From the NCBI GenBank assembly GCA_017553505.1, contig JAFZLD010000013.1, positions 1 through 64,000 on the forward strand: a stretch of DNA of 64,000 bases, in the 5' to 3' direction. The stretch is from Lachnospiraceae bacterium (GTDB lineage: Bacteria; Bacillota; Clostridia; Lachnospirales; Lachnospiraceae). Position numbers and translations under genes: made by a program. Positions 17,971-28,322 of the stretch are shown here, in pieces; position 1 is the first letter of the stretch, and each line of letters begins with the position of its first letter. The notes beneath the pieces were generated by a model. The model had not been told where the DNA came from, made no database searches, and worked only from the letters and a program-made list of their open reading frames with translations.

Positions 17971-18911
17971 TGACCTAAAAAGTCTCCGCCGGCAAGATGC
18001 ATTCCTCTTACGAAATCGCAGGCGCCCATACGCTTCTTGCCTTCAAGCTGTACTTCAATAAGTTCCAATATGCCTTCGCCCGTGGCAACGTACACGTTTC
18101 TCTTCGTCACTATCAAAGCGCCGGGTTCAAAATCTGTCGTATCCACAGACTCAAGTCTGTCATGAACTTTAGTCTCAAAAACCTTCAAAAACTTGCCGTT
18201 AACCGTAGTGTAGGCTGTGGGCCACTTAAGAAATCCTCTCACAAGGCAGTCAATGCTTCTTGCGGATTTCTTGAAGTCTATAAGGCCTTCTTCTTTGGAC
18301 AGGGGAGGCGCGTAGGTGGCCTTGTCATTGTCCTGGGGAACAGCCACTGCGGTGCCCGCTTCCACATCCTTAAGCACCTTCAGTAACTCAGGTGCGCCGG
18401 TCTCGGCCATCTTAAGGTAAATCGTATCTTCATTATCCGTATCAAGAATGGGAAAAGAAACCGTACTGTAAACAGCACCGGTATCCATACCCTTATCCAT
18501 CTTCATAATCGAAACGCCGGTCTTGCTCTCGCCGTTTGCTATAGATCTCTGAATAGGCGCAGCCCCACGATATTCGGGAAGCAACGAACCATGCACATTG
18601 ATGCAACCGTACTTAGGTATATCAAGTATTTCCTGCGAAAGAATCTGTCCGTAAGCAGCCACAACGTAAACGTCGGCAGGAATAGTCTTAAGTACCTCGA
18701 CCGATTCGGGTGCCTTAATCTTAACGGGCTGATAAACAGGAATGCCCTGTGACTCCGCATATTCTTTAACCGGAGGTGCTATAAGCGCTCCGCTTCTTCC
18801 CTTGGGCTTGTCGGGCTGGGTATAAACCGCCGTAACTTCATGTCCCGCTTCGCATACCGCTTTAAGTATAGACGCCGCAAATTCGGGCGTGCCCATGAAT
18901 ACTATCTTCAT
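17967..18911 (-). CDS. fmt: Methionyl-tRNA formyltransferase
   Basis: Formylates the initiator Met-tRNA using 10-formyl-tetrahydrofolate. The protein has 314 residues with the catalytic block NVHGSLLPEYRGAAPIQRSI near 107-126 and a C-terminal OB-like domain that starts after a linker at about residue 205. It overlaps both neighbours by four bases. The def-fmt pair is functionally linked because deformylase removes what Fmt adds. Confidence 0.97.
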   Translation of the reverse strand: MKIVFMGTPEFAASILKAVCEAGHEVTAVYTQPDKPKGRSGALIAPPVKEYAESQGIPVYQPVKIKAPESVEVLKTIPADVYVVAAYGQILSQEILDIPKYGCINVHGSLLPEYRGAAPIQRSIANGESKTGVSIMKMDKGMDTGAVYSTVSFPILDTDNEDTIYLKMAETGAPELLKVLKDVEAGTAVAVPQDNDKATYAPPLSKEEGLIDFKKSARSIDCLVRGFLKWPTAYTTVNGKFLKVFETKVHDRLESVDTTDFEPGALIVTKRNVYVATGEGILELIEVQLEGKKRMGACDFVRGMHLAGGDFLGQ

Positions 18912-19396
18912 TCTTCGGGCTCCCCCTGCTGAAGCATGGAGTTGTCTACAAGCTCACCGATAACTCTCTCAACATAAAGATGACCGTCAAGGTGCTCAAG
19001 CTCGTGGCAGATTGCACGGGCAAGAAGCTCCTCGCCTTCAAGCTCGAAGGGCTGCATGTGCTCGTCAAGTGCCTTAACCTTAACGTAGTTGGGACGCTTA
19101 ACGATACCGCTCTTGCCGGGGACGCTGAGGCATCCTTCGTAGCCTTCCTGTTCGCCGGAAGTTTCCAGAATCTCGGGGTTGATAAGAACATGCAAATCTT
19201 CGCCCGTTGTATCGATTACGACAATTCTCTTAAGGACTCCGACCTGGCATGCCGCAAGGCCTACACCGTCTGCAGCCTGCATGGTCTCTATCATGTCATC
19301 GATTAAAAACTTTGTGCGGGGAGTCATCTCCGTAACTTCCTTACATCTCTTGGTAAGGACGGGATCTCCCATTTCTCTTATTTTTCTGAGTGCCAT
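18908..19396 (-). CDS. def: Peptide deformylase
   Basis: A metallohydrolase that removes the formyl group from nascent proteins. All three motifs are intact in 162 residues: GVGLAACQVG (44-53), EGCLSVPG with metal ligand Cys89, and HELEHLDG with His131, catalytic Glu132 and His135. The short length and this spacing fit type-1-like deformylases. It is coupled to fmt by a four-base overlap and lies 28 bases downstream of priA. Confidence 0.97.
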   Translation of the reverse strand: MALRKIREMGDPVLTKRCKEVTEMTPRTKFLIDDMIETMQAADGVGLAACQVGVLKRIVVIDTTGEDLHVLINPEILETSGEQEGYEGCLSVPGKSGIVKRPNYVKVKALDEHMQPFELEGEELLARAICHELEHLDGHLYVERVIGELVDNSMLQQGEPEE

Positions 19397-19424
19397 ATGT
19401 AATACCTCCGTTTAACAAGGTTAC

Positions 19425-21647
19425 TTAATATCCGTTCTGAGGGTCGAAGTCAAAGAATACGCTTTCTTTGAACTGTTTCCGTGAGGAAAGTGCTTCTTCA
19501 AGGAAATCCTTTATCTCCACCAAAGCATCGTATGACTTATGCTTTAGGTAAAATACCTGTCTGTATACATCGTTAATCTTAGACACCGAAGCCGGTGCGG
19601 GACCGATCACGAGGGTCTTAAAGTGTTCGCGCACGCCCATCGCAAGATTAGCTGCAAGAGCTTCGCAGGCCTTCTCGTCCGCGCCTGTTACAAGCACCGA
19701 AAGCATATGCGCCGCCGGCGGATAGTCCATCAAATCTCTGTACCCGATTTCCTCTTCGTAGAAGCCCTCGTAGTCCTGATCCACGGAAAAAGAAATCGCG
19801 TAGTGGTCCGGCTGGTACGTCTGAATCACCACATCACCGGGCTTGTCGCCTCTGCCTGCGCGACCCGCTGCCTGAGTAAGCAAATCAAATGTCTTTTCCG
19901 GAGCTCTGAAATCAGCCGCAAAGAGTGACATATCGGCAGCAAGCACTCCCATGAGAGTTACGTTCTTGAAATCGTGGCCCTTGACTATCATCTGTGTGCC
20001 GATAAGGATGTCGGCCTCGTGGTCAAGAAAACGGCTTAAGATTTCTTCGTAGCTTTCTTTCTTCTTAGTGGTGTCGGCGTCCATTCTGAGGGTGCGGGCC
20101 TTGGGGTACATCTTCTGTACTATCTCCTCGACCTGCTCGGTGCCGGCCTTAAAGCCAAGTATATATTTGGAACCACACTGGGGGCAGTTCTTGTAATTAT
20201 CCGTGGTATAGCCGCAATAGTGGCATACAAGCTTGCCGTTACGATGAAGGGACAGCGAAACGTCACAATGCGGACATTTTACTACAAAGCCGCAGGCTCT
20301 GCAAGACACGAAGCCCGCCATGCCGCGGCGGTTAAGAAACAGCATAATTTGCTCGTTTTTATTAAGTCTGTCCTCAATCAGTTCCTGAAGGTTTCTCGAA
20401 AGAATGCTTCTGTTGCCCTCGCGCAATTCCTTGCGAAGGTCGGATACGATAACATTCGGAAGCTGATTGCCCGTAAGTCGCTCGGTTAAGGTAAATAACT
20501 TGTATTCACCGTTCTTAGCTCTGTAATATGAATCTATCGACGGTGTGGCCGAGCCGAGTATTACGCTTGCGTTATTCATGCGTGCAAGCTCGATGGCAGT
20601 CTCACGCGCATGGTACTTGGGCATTGTCTCGCTCTTGTAGGTGCCTTCGTGCTCTTCGTCGATAATTATCACCCCTAAGTTGTTAAAGGGGGTAAATAGG
20701 GCGGAACGCGGGCCTATAACTATATCAACCTCGCCTTCAATCGCCTGTCTGTATATATCGTATTTCTCTCCCTTAGAAAGGGTCGAGTTCATAACACATA
20801 CCCTGTCGCCGAAACGCTTGTAGAAACGCATAAGCGTCTGGTATGTAAGGGAAATCTCGGGAATAAGCACTATCGCCTGTCTGCCACGCCCGATTACATC
20901 ATCAATAATCTGCATGTAGACTTCGGTCTTGCCGCTTCCGGTTATTCCGTGAATTAAGTAAGTCTTGTGGATGTTCTTATCAAAATCATCTCTTACCTCA
21001 TCCACTATCGTCTGCTGTGCGGGGCTAAGCTTCATATGAGAGTCATGAGCTACGTTCATGCTCACCGCGCCCCTCACTATGCGCTCTTCCTCTATCTCTA
21101 TAAATCCGAGTTCTTCAAGCTTTTTATACGTACTTGCAAGAATATGAAGCTTGTCATCAAGAATTGACTTGGGAATGCGCTCTTCATCAAGAAGTGCATT
21201 TAAAAGTCTTAACTGAGCCGTCTTGCTCTTATTGCCTGCAATGTATTCCTCAATTTCTTCCGGCGCTTTCTTCCTGACTACGGTTTTCTTAACGCTTTCT
21301 TTGACTTTTTCTTTGACCGGGATGACGGTCTTTAAAGCCGCAATCATGGTGGAGCCGTAATTACGCTTCATCCAGGCCGCAAGGGCGATTCGCTTGTCGG
21401 AAAGAGAAATGTCCTTGTCGGGCACGTCCGCTATCTCTTTAAGCTTCTCGGGCGCCACGTCGGTGTGGTCGGTAAGTTCCACCACGTAACCCTTCTTAAG
21501 CGTATTGCCGGCTCCGAAAGGAACCGAAACCGCGCTTCCGAGATTGACCCGCGCCTTAAGGCTCTCAGGGATAATGTAGGTAAAAGGGCGGTCAACACTC
21601 TCATGCGATATATTTATTATTACTTTGGCCAAAGAAAGTTCCGCCAC
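19425..21647 (-). CDS. priA: Primosomal replication restart helicase PriA
   Basis: Restarts stalled forks by binding D-loops and loading the replicative helicase. The protein has 740 residues: an N-terminal 3'-end-binding domain, Walker A GITGSGKT at 234-241, DEEH box (IIIDEEHEGTYKSE), and paired zinc-binding cysteines (CRACGFVVKCPHC, CHYC, CPQCGS) inserted between the helicase lobes. The QAAGRAGRG motif VI is present. The start codon is GTG, supported by GGAGG five bases upstream. An inverted repeat with seven-base arms lies just upstream at 21665-21685. Confidence 0.96.
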   Translation of the reverse strand: MAELSLAKVIINISHESVDRPFTYIIPESLKARVNLGSAVSVPFGAGNTLKKGYVVELTDHTDVAPEKLKEIADVPDKDISLSDKRIALAAWMKRNYGSTMIAALKTVIPVKEKVKESVKKTVVRKKAPEEIEEYIAGNKSKTAQLRLLNALLDEERIPKSILDDKLHILASTYKKLEELGFIEIEEERIVRGAVSMNVAHDSHMKLSPAQQTIVDEVRDDFDKNIHKTYLIHGITGSGKTEVYMQIIDDVIGRGRQAIVLIPEISLTYQTLMRFYKRFGDRVCVMNSTLSKGEKYDIYRQAIEGEVDIVIGPRSALFTPFNNLGVIIIDEEHEGTYKSETMPKYHARETAIELARMNNASVILGSATPSIDSYYRAKNGEYKLFTLTERLTGNQLPNVIVSDLRKELREGNRSILSRNLQELIEDRLNKNEQIMLFLNRRGMAGFVSCRACGFVVKCPHCDVSLSLHRNGKLVCHYCGYTTDNYKNCPQCGSKYILGFKAGTEQVEEIVQKMYPKARTLRMDADTTKKKESYEEILSRFLDHEADILIGTQMIVKGHDFKNVTLMGVLAADMSLFAADFRAPEKTFDLLTQAAGRAGRGDKPGDVVIQTYQPDHYAISFSVDQDYEGFYEEEIGYRDLMDYPPAAHMLSVLVTGADEKACEALAANLAMGVREHFKTLVIGPAPASVSKINDVYRQVFYLKHKSYDALVEIKDFLEEALSSRKQFKESVFFDFDPQNGY

Positions 21648-21664
21648 AATTCCTCCATATGCTT

Positions 21665-21685
21665 CATAGTCTCAATACGACTATG
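21665..21685. repeat. Small inverted repeat between recJ and priA
   Basis: CATAGTC and GACTATG form a seven-base stem around a seven-base loop in the 52-base gap upstream of the priA ribosome binding site. There is no T-run on the leftward transcript side, so it is not an obvious terminator. It may be an RNA processing or regulatory hairpin, or chance. Confidence 0.35.
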
Positions 21686-21699
21686 ATTTTACCATAATC

Positions 21700-23475
21700 T
21701 TATCTGTAATGCACCATCTGCAGTTGTACGCTGTCGCGTCCCATGTAGGTGTTTATCTCTATCCGATAGCATACATCTATTACAACCTTTACCGCATTTC
21801 CGCTGTGCAAGCGCTTGGCCGTCTCTTCGTCGTAGATACTTGCCACAAAATCTTCAAATGCTTTCACATCACCGAAATAAATCATTTCGTAGATGCGTCC
21901 CGCGTCGTTCTTGACTTTGTACTTGGCAACTTTGCCTTTCGAACCCATAAGGCGACCGGCAATAATCGTCATGTGTCTTGCGGCAAAAAGAGGCTTCTCG
22001 TTGCCCACGCCGTAGGGCTCAAGCTTCTCTAAGTCCTTGGCCAGGTTCATGTCAACGTATTCAAGCGGAAGCTCCATATCAACACGCACGGTCTCGACAA
22101 AATCCTTGTCTTCAAGCGTACAGCAATCGTTAAGTGCCTTTCTGAAAGCATCCGGCGTATCTTCGGCAAGCGAAACGCCCGCTGCGAGTTTGTGCCCGCC
22201 GAACTTGGTCATGTGTTCTTTGACCTTCGTAAGTTCCTCATACATATCGTATGCTTCTATGCTTCTGCCGCTTCCCTTTAAGCCCTTTTCTGTTCTGGTA
22301 ATGACAAAAGAAGGGCGTACATATCTCTCTCTAACCTTGCCGGCAATAATACCCGCAAGACTCTCGTGACAGTCCGGAAGATATACCACGAGTACTTTAT
22401 CTATAGTCTCAGCGCTGTCGACGATTTCAAAGGCTTTTGCCGTTTCGTCGAGAGTCATCTGTTTTCTTTCTTCATTAAGGTTTTTAAGTTCTTCTGCCTT
22501 GGATATTGCTGTAGCCATGTCGGTTTCAAGGAATAAATCTACCGCTTTTAAGGACGTATCCAGTCTTCCGCTTGCATTAAGGCAGGGGCCTACTATAAAT
22601 CCCATACTGTAAGGTGTAAGCTCACGACCCTCCAGACCTGTGACCTTAATAAGAGCCTTCATGCCTGTATTGCCGCTGTTACGCATAAGGCGAAGTCCCA
22701 GACACACAACGGAACGGTTCTCGTCTTTAAGCTCCATTACATCGCACACAGTCGCAAGTGCGGCGAACTCGGTAAGCTCACCTCTTAAGAGCTTGAAATT
22801 ATCCGAATCGTCCTCGCCCAGCTCTTGAGCAAGTGCCATGATTACCTTAAAAGCCACGAAAGCTCCGCATATGCCCTCAAAAGGATACTCTGAGTCCGGA
22901 AGCTTCGGGTCTGTGACAGCATCGGCAGGAGGCACTTTATATATCTTCTCGCCACTCTCCGATATTTCAAAAGGAACTTCGTGGTGGTCGGTGATAACCA
23001 TAGTCATACCAAGGCTCTTGGCATGCTCTGTCTGGTCATATGCCGCTATTCCGTTATCGCAGGTGAGTATGGTGTCTACGCCCGCGTTATGGGCATCATC
23101 TATAAGGCGGATATTGATACCGTAACCGTCTTCTACTCTGTGCGGAATGACATAATCAGCCTTGGCTCCGAGAAATTTGAGTCCCCTGTAAAGAATATAT
23201 GTCGAAGCGATTCCGTCTACATCATAATCGCCTATTATTCTTATCTTCGCGCCCGCTTGTATTTTTTCTTTTAAGACGAAAATAACCCGATTCATTCCGG
23301 GAAGGGTAATCGGGTCATGAAAAGCCTCCGGCCCCGGAGAAAGAAAATTTTCTATCTCCGAGGGGCTTACGAGGTCTCTGTTTCTTAAAATTCTTGCGGT
23401 AACGGGCGAAATTCCATACTCCGAGGCCATTTTCATGAAGTCGGCCGATTTTCGTATTTCAACCCAGTTTTCCAT
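21700..23475 (-). CDS. recJ: Single-strand-specific 5'-3' exonuclease RecJ
   Basis: Degrades single-stranded DNA in recombination and mismatch repair. The protein has 591 residues with DHH-family metal motifs: DYDVDGIAS near residue 83, CDNGI, and DHHEVP, then the DHHA1 block LKGSGRSIEAYD...KFGGHKLAAG. The C-terminal OB fold is present. The start ATG is three bases after the secDF stop. Confidence 0.96.
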   Translation of the reverse strand: MENWVEIRKSADFMKMASEYGISPVTARILRNRDLVSPSEIENFLSPGPEAFHDPITLPGMNRVIFVLKEKIQAGAKIRIIGDYDVDGIASTYILYRGLKFLGAKADYVIPHRVEDGYGINIRLIDDAHNAGVDTILTCDNGIAAYDQTEHAKSLGMTMVITDHHEVPFEISESGEKIYKVPPADAVTDPKLPDSEYPFEGICGAFVAFKVIMALAQELGEDDSDNFKLLRGELTEFAALATVCDVMELKDENRSVVCLGLRLMRNSGNTGMKALIKVTGLEGRELTPYSMGFIVGPCLNASGRLDTSLKAVDLFLETDMATAISKAEELKNLNEERKQMTLDETAKAFEIVDSAETIDKVLVVYLPDCHESLAGIIAGKVRERYVRPSFVITRTEKGLKGSGRSIEAYDMYEELTKVKEHMTKFGGHKLAAGVSLAEDTPDAFRKALNDCCTLEDKDFVETVRVDMELPLEYVDMNLAKDLEKLEPYGVGNEKPLFAARHMTIIAGRLMGSKGKVAKYKVKNDAGRIYEMIYFGDVKAFEDFVASIYDEETAKRLHSGNAVKVVIDVCYRIEINTYMGRDSVQLQMVHYR

Positions 23476-23478
23476 AAG

Positions 23479-25728
23479 TTATTTTTCCTTTTTAGCGAAT
23501 TTGCTCCTAAATACGAACCACATTGCACCTGCAAGGCAAATGGATGAGTATGTACCGCAGACAATACCTACCATAAGAGGAAGTGCGAATTCCTTAATTG
23601 AGCTTACACCGAAGATGTAGAGACATACAACCATTACGAATGTGGTAAGGGATGTGAAAATGCTTCGTGAAAGCGTTGTGGTGATACTGTCGTTAACAAT
23701 GTCCTTAAGCTGAGTCTTGGGAGCTGCCTCCTTAAGGTTCTCACGGATACGGTCGAAAATAACGATTGTTGCGTTAATCGAATATCCGACGATGGTAAGC
23801 ATACATGCAACGAATGTTGAGCCTACGCTTACATATGCGATAGCGTAGAAAGCAAGTGTTACAAGTACGTCGTGTGTAAGTGCAAGTACTGAAGATGCAC
23901 CGAATCTGATATCCTTAAATCTGAACCAGATGTAAATAAGCATGCAGATACAAGCAACAACCACAGCAATGATGGTCTCTCTCTGAGCTTCCTTACTGAT
24001 GGTGGAGCTGATGGTCTCTGTCTTAATCATTTCTTTGTCTACAGAGAACTTCTCGTTAAAGTAATCGTTAAGTTCGGATCTCTGATCTGCATTAAGAGTA
24101 ACTGTCTTAAAGATAACTTCGTTGGAACCCTGAACCTTGGTGGTAACAACGTTGGCGCTACCGGTGATGCCTTCGATATCGGATACCATGAGGCTGTCAA
24201 TCTCTTCAAGGCTGTAGTCCTGATTGAAAGGAACTGTGGTCTGAGTACCGCCCAAGAACTCAAGTGAGTAGTTAAGAGCGTGTCCTCTGTCTGCATTCTT
24301 ACCGTTGAGTGCAAGCATAAATACAAGGCCTGCTGCAATAACAAGACCGGATAAGCCAAAGAACAAACCTCTCTTTGAAAGGAAGTCTACGCGCTTTCTT
24401 GTCTTAGCCACACCAAAGAGCTTGGGGTTCTTGATGCCTGCGGCAACAAATGCGTTAAGAAGTGACTTGGTAACAACAACTGCGGTAAACATTGATAAGC
24501 AGATACCGAGTGTAAGTGTCTGAGCAAATCCTACGATTGAACCGGAGCCCATAATCCAAAGAACAGCGGCTGCAATAAGGGTTGTGATGTTACCGTCCAA
24601 GATTGCGCTCATAGCCTTGGAGTATGCAACCTTGATAGCGGATTCCATTGTCTTGCCTGTAGCAAGTTCCTCGCGCAAACGAGCAAAGATAATAACGTTA
24701 GCATCCACAGCCATACCGATTGAAAGAATGATACCTGCAATACCGGGAAGGGTAAGTGTGATGGCAAAACCGTTAATAAGTAATACTTCAAGTCCTGCGT
24801 AAAGTGCAAGAGCAATAGCACTTGTAAGACCAAGGAAGTAATAAACAACAATCATGAATACTACAACGATTGCAAAACCTACAAGACCTGCCTTAACGCT
24901 TGTATGAATAGCGTCCTGACCAAGTGATGCGCCTACAACGTTGCTGCGGAGTTCTTCAAGCTCAAGGGAAAGTCCACCGATACGGATGGTGCTTGCAAGC
25001 TTCTCTGCTTCCTCGGCATCCATAGCACCGGAAATCTGTGCGTTACCGTCAGAAATAACCGACTGAACACGGGGAACGCTGATGAACTCGCCGTCATAGT
25101 AAATACCGATTACATCCTTGCCGTTGTTGTAAGCTTCTTCGGTTGCTTCCTTGAAAGCTACCTGACCTGCGGATGTAAGGGTAAGGGATACGATAATCTG
25201 CTGGTTGTTCATGCTGTCGTGAGCAACACCTGCCTGAGCATTGGCAACATCTGTACCTTCAAGTACGATACCGCCGTCAGCCTTAATCTCATCGATTGTC
25301 TTGTTAAGCTGCCATTCGTCGGCACTTACCTGTGTGTAGTTGGGTGTGCCGTCGCTGCCGTAGTGCTTAATAAAATAAAGTGCACCTGGACGACCGAGAT
25401 CCTTTAAGATCTTGTCTGCATCATAAACACCGGGGATTTCTACGCTGATACGGTTTCTGCCTTCTTTGTATACAGAAGCCTCGTTGCTGTAGTCATAAAT
25501 ACGCTTCTTTAATTTCTCGACCGTATCGCTCATGTCCTGATCGGAGGGGTTCTCGTCACCCACTACCTGATATGTGATGGACACGCCGCCGGCGAGATCC
25601 AAGCCAAGCTTAATATCCTTGGCGCTGCCTGACTTATTGGCACCAAAGCCTACCACATCCATAAAACCGACGAATACGGTCAAAAGAAGGGTAAAGACAA
25701 TGATCAATATGCCTTTTGACTTACTCAT
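23479..25728 (-). CDS. secDF: Fused protein translocase subunit SecDF
   Basis: A proton-driven secretion motor that pulls proteins out of the SecYEG channel. The 749-residue protein joins SecD (about 1-430, with the DLAGGVSITYQV signature) and SecF (about 440-749, with SLEFLGGTQTTV). Each half has one N-terminal helix, a periplasm-side domain and five C-terminal helices, so about 12 in total. Fusion is common in Firmicutes. The GGNITTLI-like motif appears as DGNITTLIAA. Confidence 0.96.
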   Translation of the reverse strand: MSKSKGILIIVFTLLLTVFVGFMDVVGFGANKSGSAKDIKLGLDLAGGVSITYQVVGDENPSDQDMSDTVEKLKKRIYDYSNEASVYKEGRNRISVEIPGVYDADKILKDLGRPGALYFIKHYGSDGTPNYTQVSADEWQLNKTIDEIKADGGIVLEGTDVANAQAGVAHDSMNNQQIIVSLTLTSAGQVAFKEATEEAYNNGKDVIGIYYDGEFISVPRVQSVISDGNAQISGAMDAEEAEKLASTIRIGGLSLELEELRSNVVGASLGQDAIHTSVKAGLVGFAIVVVFMIVVYYFLGLTSAIALALYAGLEVLLINGFAITLTLPGIAGIILSIGMAVDANVIIFARLREELATGKTMESAIKVAYSKAMSAILDGNITTLIAAAVLWIMGSGSIVGFAQTLTLGICLSMFTAVVVTKSLLNAFVAAGIKNPKLFGVAKTRKRVDFLSKRGLFFGLSGLVIAAGLVFMLALNGKNADRGHALNYSLEFLGGTQTTVPFNQDYSLEEIDSLMVSDIEGITGSANVVTTKVQGSNEVIFKTVTLNADQRSELNDYFNEKFSVDKEMIKTETISSTISKEAQRETIIAVVVACICMLIYIWFRFKDIRFGASSVLALTHDVLVTLAFYAIAYVSVGSTFVACMLTIVGYSINATIVIFDRIRENLKEAAPKTQLKDIVNDSITTTLSRSIFTSLTTFVMVVCLYIFGVSSIKEFALPLMVGIVCGTYSSICLAGAMWFVFRSKFAKKEK

Positions 25729-25752
25729 GTTACCAATTCTCCTTTAAATATA

Positions 25753-27027
25753 TTATTCTTCCGCTTCTGATTCATTCTCTTTATGTGGAAGCGTAACAAG
25801 CACTTTAACAATACGGTTCATACGGATACCTTCAACCTTTAATACCGTTCCGTCTTCAAGCGTTACGGTCTCTCCGTCTTCCGGAATACGGTCGAGCTGG
25901 TCAAGTACCAGACCGCCGATACTGTCGTAATCTTCCGATTCGAATTTAGTGCCAAGCTCGTCGTTGATATCCTCAAGCTTCATACGCGCTTCGATTAAGT
26001 AACCCTCTTCGGTTTCCTTGATAAGTCCTTCTTCGTCCTCATCGTATTCATCACGAATCTGGCCGACGATTTCCTCAAGAAGGTCCTCAAGAGTAATCAT
26101 TCCCACGGTCTCACCGTACTCATTGAGCACAAAAGCAAGAGTCATGGCCGAATCACGCATTTCTATCAAAAGGTCGCTGGTCTTCTTGTACTCGTAAGTA
26201 TAGAAAGCCTCACGACGAAACTTCGAAACTTCAAAAGCAGCCGGGTTCTTAAGCCTTAAAAGGTCCTTAACGTTGATGAAACCGTTAATGTTGCCCGCGT
26301 CGCCCTTGTAAACAGGAAGTCTGGTGTACATAGTCTCCCTGAATACTTTCATAATGTCTTTGTATGTCGAATCTTCGGGGATGCTGATCATATCGATACG
26401 GGGAATCATAACATCCCTCGCGATAGCATCGCTGAAGTCGAATACGTTGTTGATAATCTTCTTTTCATCCGACTCGATGACACCGTCCTCGTGAGAAACA
26501 TCCACGTAGGTACGAAGCTCGTCTTCGGTAATGGCCTCATCGGCTTCCTTGTTCTGTCTGAAGATGAACAGGAAGAACCTGGCCACATTCTGTATTATAA
26601 ATACAATCGGGAAAAGAACAATCATTATCCCCTTAATGACAGGGGCAAAAGAAAGCGATAACTTATCGGCATTTCTCCTCGCCCAGGTCTTGGGAACTAT
26701 CTCTCCGAAAATAAGTACCAAAAATGTCAAAACGCCGGTTGAAACCGATACATACACATTGCCCCACAGCCTTGCGGTAAGCAAAGTGGCAATAGAGGAC
26801 GCACTCAGATTGACAATGTTATTGCCTATAAGAATCGTCGTAAGTGCGCGATCGTAGTTGTCATAGATATGATTAAGTGTCTTGGCGTGTTTCTTGCCGG
26901 CTTCTTCCAAAGCTCTGACCTTGACTCTGTTAACCGAGGAAATCGCGGTCTCTGCCGAGGAGAAGAAAGCTGAAAGCAAAAGCAATACAACCAGTACAAC
27001 CAGCTCAACTATATCTGCAGTACCCAA
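25753..27027 (-). CDS. CNNM/CorC-family membrane protein with CBS pair (HlyC/CorC, magnesium efflux-like)
   Basis: The protein has 424 residues: an N-terminal CNNM (DUF21) membrane domain of three to four helices, with SAFFSSAETAISSVN and IGNNIVNLSASS motifs; a pair of CBS domains (about 205-330, DVMIPRIDMISI and GETVGMITLEDLLEEIVG); and a CorC_HlyC C-terminal domain. Known: CNNM proteins bind or export Mg2+; the substrate is inferred here. The start codon is TTG at 27027, with AAAGGAG six bases upstream and no early in-frame ATG. Confidence 0.92.
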   Translation of the reverse strand: MGTADIVELVVLVVLLLLSAFFSSAETAISSVNRVKVRALEEAGKKHAKTLNHIYDNYDRALTTILIGNNIVNLSASSIATLLTARLWGNVYVSVSTGVLTFLVLIFGEIVPKTWARRNADKLSLSFAPVIKGIMIVLFPIVFIIQNVARFFLFIFRQNKEADEAITEDELRTYVDVSHEDGVIESDEKKIINNVFDFSDAIARDVMIPRIDMISIPEDSTYKDIMKVFRETMYTRLPVYKGDAGNINGFINVKDLLRLKNPAAFEVSKFRREAFYTYEYKKTSDLLIEMRDSAMTLAFVLNEYGETVGMITLEDLLEEIVGQIRDEYDEDEEGLIKETEEGYLIEARMKLEDINDELGTKFESEDYDSIGGLVLDQLDRIPEDGETVTLEDGTVLKVEGIRMNRIVKVLVTLPHKENESEAEE

Positions 27028-27050
27028 AAAATTCTCCTTTCAAGCCCCTA

Positions 27051-28307
27051 CTACAGGGGATTAACGTAAAACTCCTTGAAGGTCTCATAGCCTTCCGCGG
27101 AAAGCTGTTCCTTCTGGAACTTTTTATTCTTATTCATCTTGGTAACAAGAACCTGCTTGCCCTCTGCGCGAGCCTTCATAGCTTCTTCAAGCACTTCGCA
27201 GTAACGAGCCTTGGGCATGTCCTTCTCAACAAGGAACGCAACCTTCTCTCCGACTCCGGGAATTTTGAAATCCTGCTCCATAAGAAGAAGGACGATTCTT
27301 TCAAATCCGATGGAGAAACCGCAGGCAGGTACGTCTGTACCTGTGAAATTGCCTACCATCTTGTCGTATCTTCCGCCACCGCCGCATGCACCGCCGAATT
27401 CGGGAAGTGCGATTTCAAAAATAGTGCCTGTATAGTAACCCATACCGCGTACAAGTGAAGGATCGAATACCATCTTAAAGTCTGCCTTCTTAACGGACTC
27501 GACGCTTTCGATAATTTCGGTAAGGTTGTTGACAACATCTTCGGAAAGGAACTCGCCGAGAGTACCCTTAAGTGCTCTTACTGCCTCTGCATCTGCTCCG
27601 ATTCCGTCGAATAACTTAACATACTTCTCAACGGATTCCTCAGTAAAGCCATCTTCGATAAGCTCTGCCTTAACACCGTCAAGGCCGATCTTGTCAAGCT
27701 TATCAAGTACGATGCAGCTGGTATCGAAGCGCTCCTCGGGGAAGCCCGCATACATAGCCATTGCCTTGAGCATGCGTCTGTCGTTGATTCTGATTTCAAA
27801 GTTCTTAAAACCAATCTTGCCAAGAGTTGTGGTGGTAGCAAGGATAAGTTCGATTTCGGCCATGTTGGTAGCCTCACCGAAAATATCTATATCGCACTGC
27901 ATAAACTGGCGATATCTGCCTCTCTGAGGTTTGTCTGCACGCCATACGTTACCCATCTGAAGTGCCTTAAAAGGTGTGGGAAGATTGGCTGAGTTGTTGG
28001 AGTAAAATCTTACGAGCGGAACGGTCAAGTCGTATCTTAAGCCCATATCTGTCAAGTCTTCTTCGGACTGAGCGGTCTCAAGTTTCAACTTTTCGCCTCT
28101 CTTAAGTACTTTAAAAATAAGCTTTTCATTCTCGCCGCCCTGCTTGGAGCAAAGGTTCTTAATGTCCTCAAGACAAGGGGTTTCAATCTGTGTAAATCCA
28201 AAAGAAGAATACGTATCCTTGATTACTCGCTGAACGTAATCTCTGATAAGCATTTCCTTGGGAAGGATTTCCTTCATGCCGGTAACCGGCTTCTTAACTA
28301 ATGCCAT
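27051..28307 (-). CDS. hisS: Histidyl-tRNA synthetase
   Basis: Charges tRNA-His. The 418-residue class II synthetase carries motif 2 (WRADKPQRGRYRQFMQCDID), the histidine-A motif LVRGMGYYTGTIFEI, motif 3 (GFSIGFERI) and a C-terminal anticodon-binding domain. No T-box leader is visible in the 15-base gap upstream, so it is expressed with hemZ. Confidence 0.95.
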   Translation of the reverse strand: MALVKKPVTGMKEILPKEMLIRDYVQRVIKDTYSSFGFTQIETPCLEDIKNLCSKQGGENEKLIFKVLKRGEKLKLETAQSEEDLTDMGLRYDLTVPLVRFYSNNSANLPTPFKALQMGNVWRADKPQRGRYRQFMQCDIDIFGEATNMAEIELILATTTTLGKIGFKNFEIRINDRRMLKAMAMYAGFPEERFDTSCIVLDKLDKIGLDGVKAELIEDGFTEESVEKYVKLFDGIGADAEAVRALKGTLGEFLSEDVVNNLTEIIESVESVKKADFKMVFDPSLVRGMGYYTGTIFEIALPEFGGACGGGGRYDKMVGNFTGTDVPACGFSIGFERIVLLLMEQDFKIPGVGEKVAFLVEKDMPKARYCEVLEEAMKARAEGKQVLVTKMNKNKKFQKEQLSAEGYETFKEFYVNPL

Positions 28308-28322
28308 GATAAATGTACCTCT

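Noticed and set aside
23479-25728. SecDF fusion as a novel architecture
   Set aside because: Fused SecDF is well known in Firmicutes.
28308-28322. A T-box leader for hisS
   Set aside because: Only 15 bases separate hemZ and hisS, with no T-box sequence or specifier hairpin.
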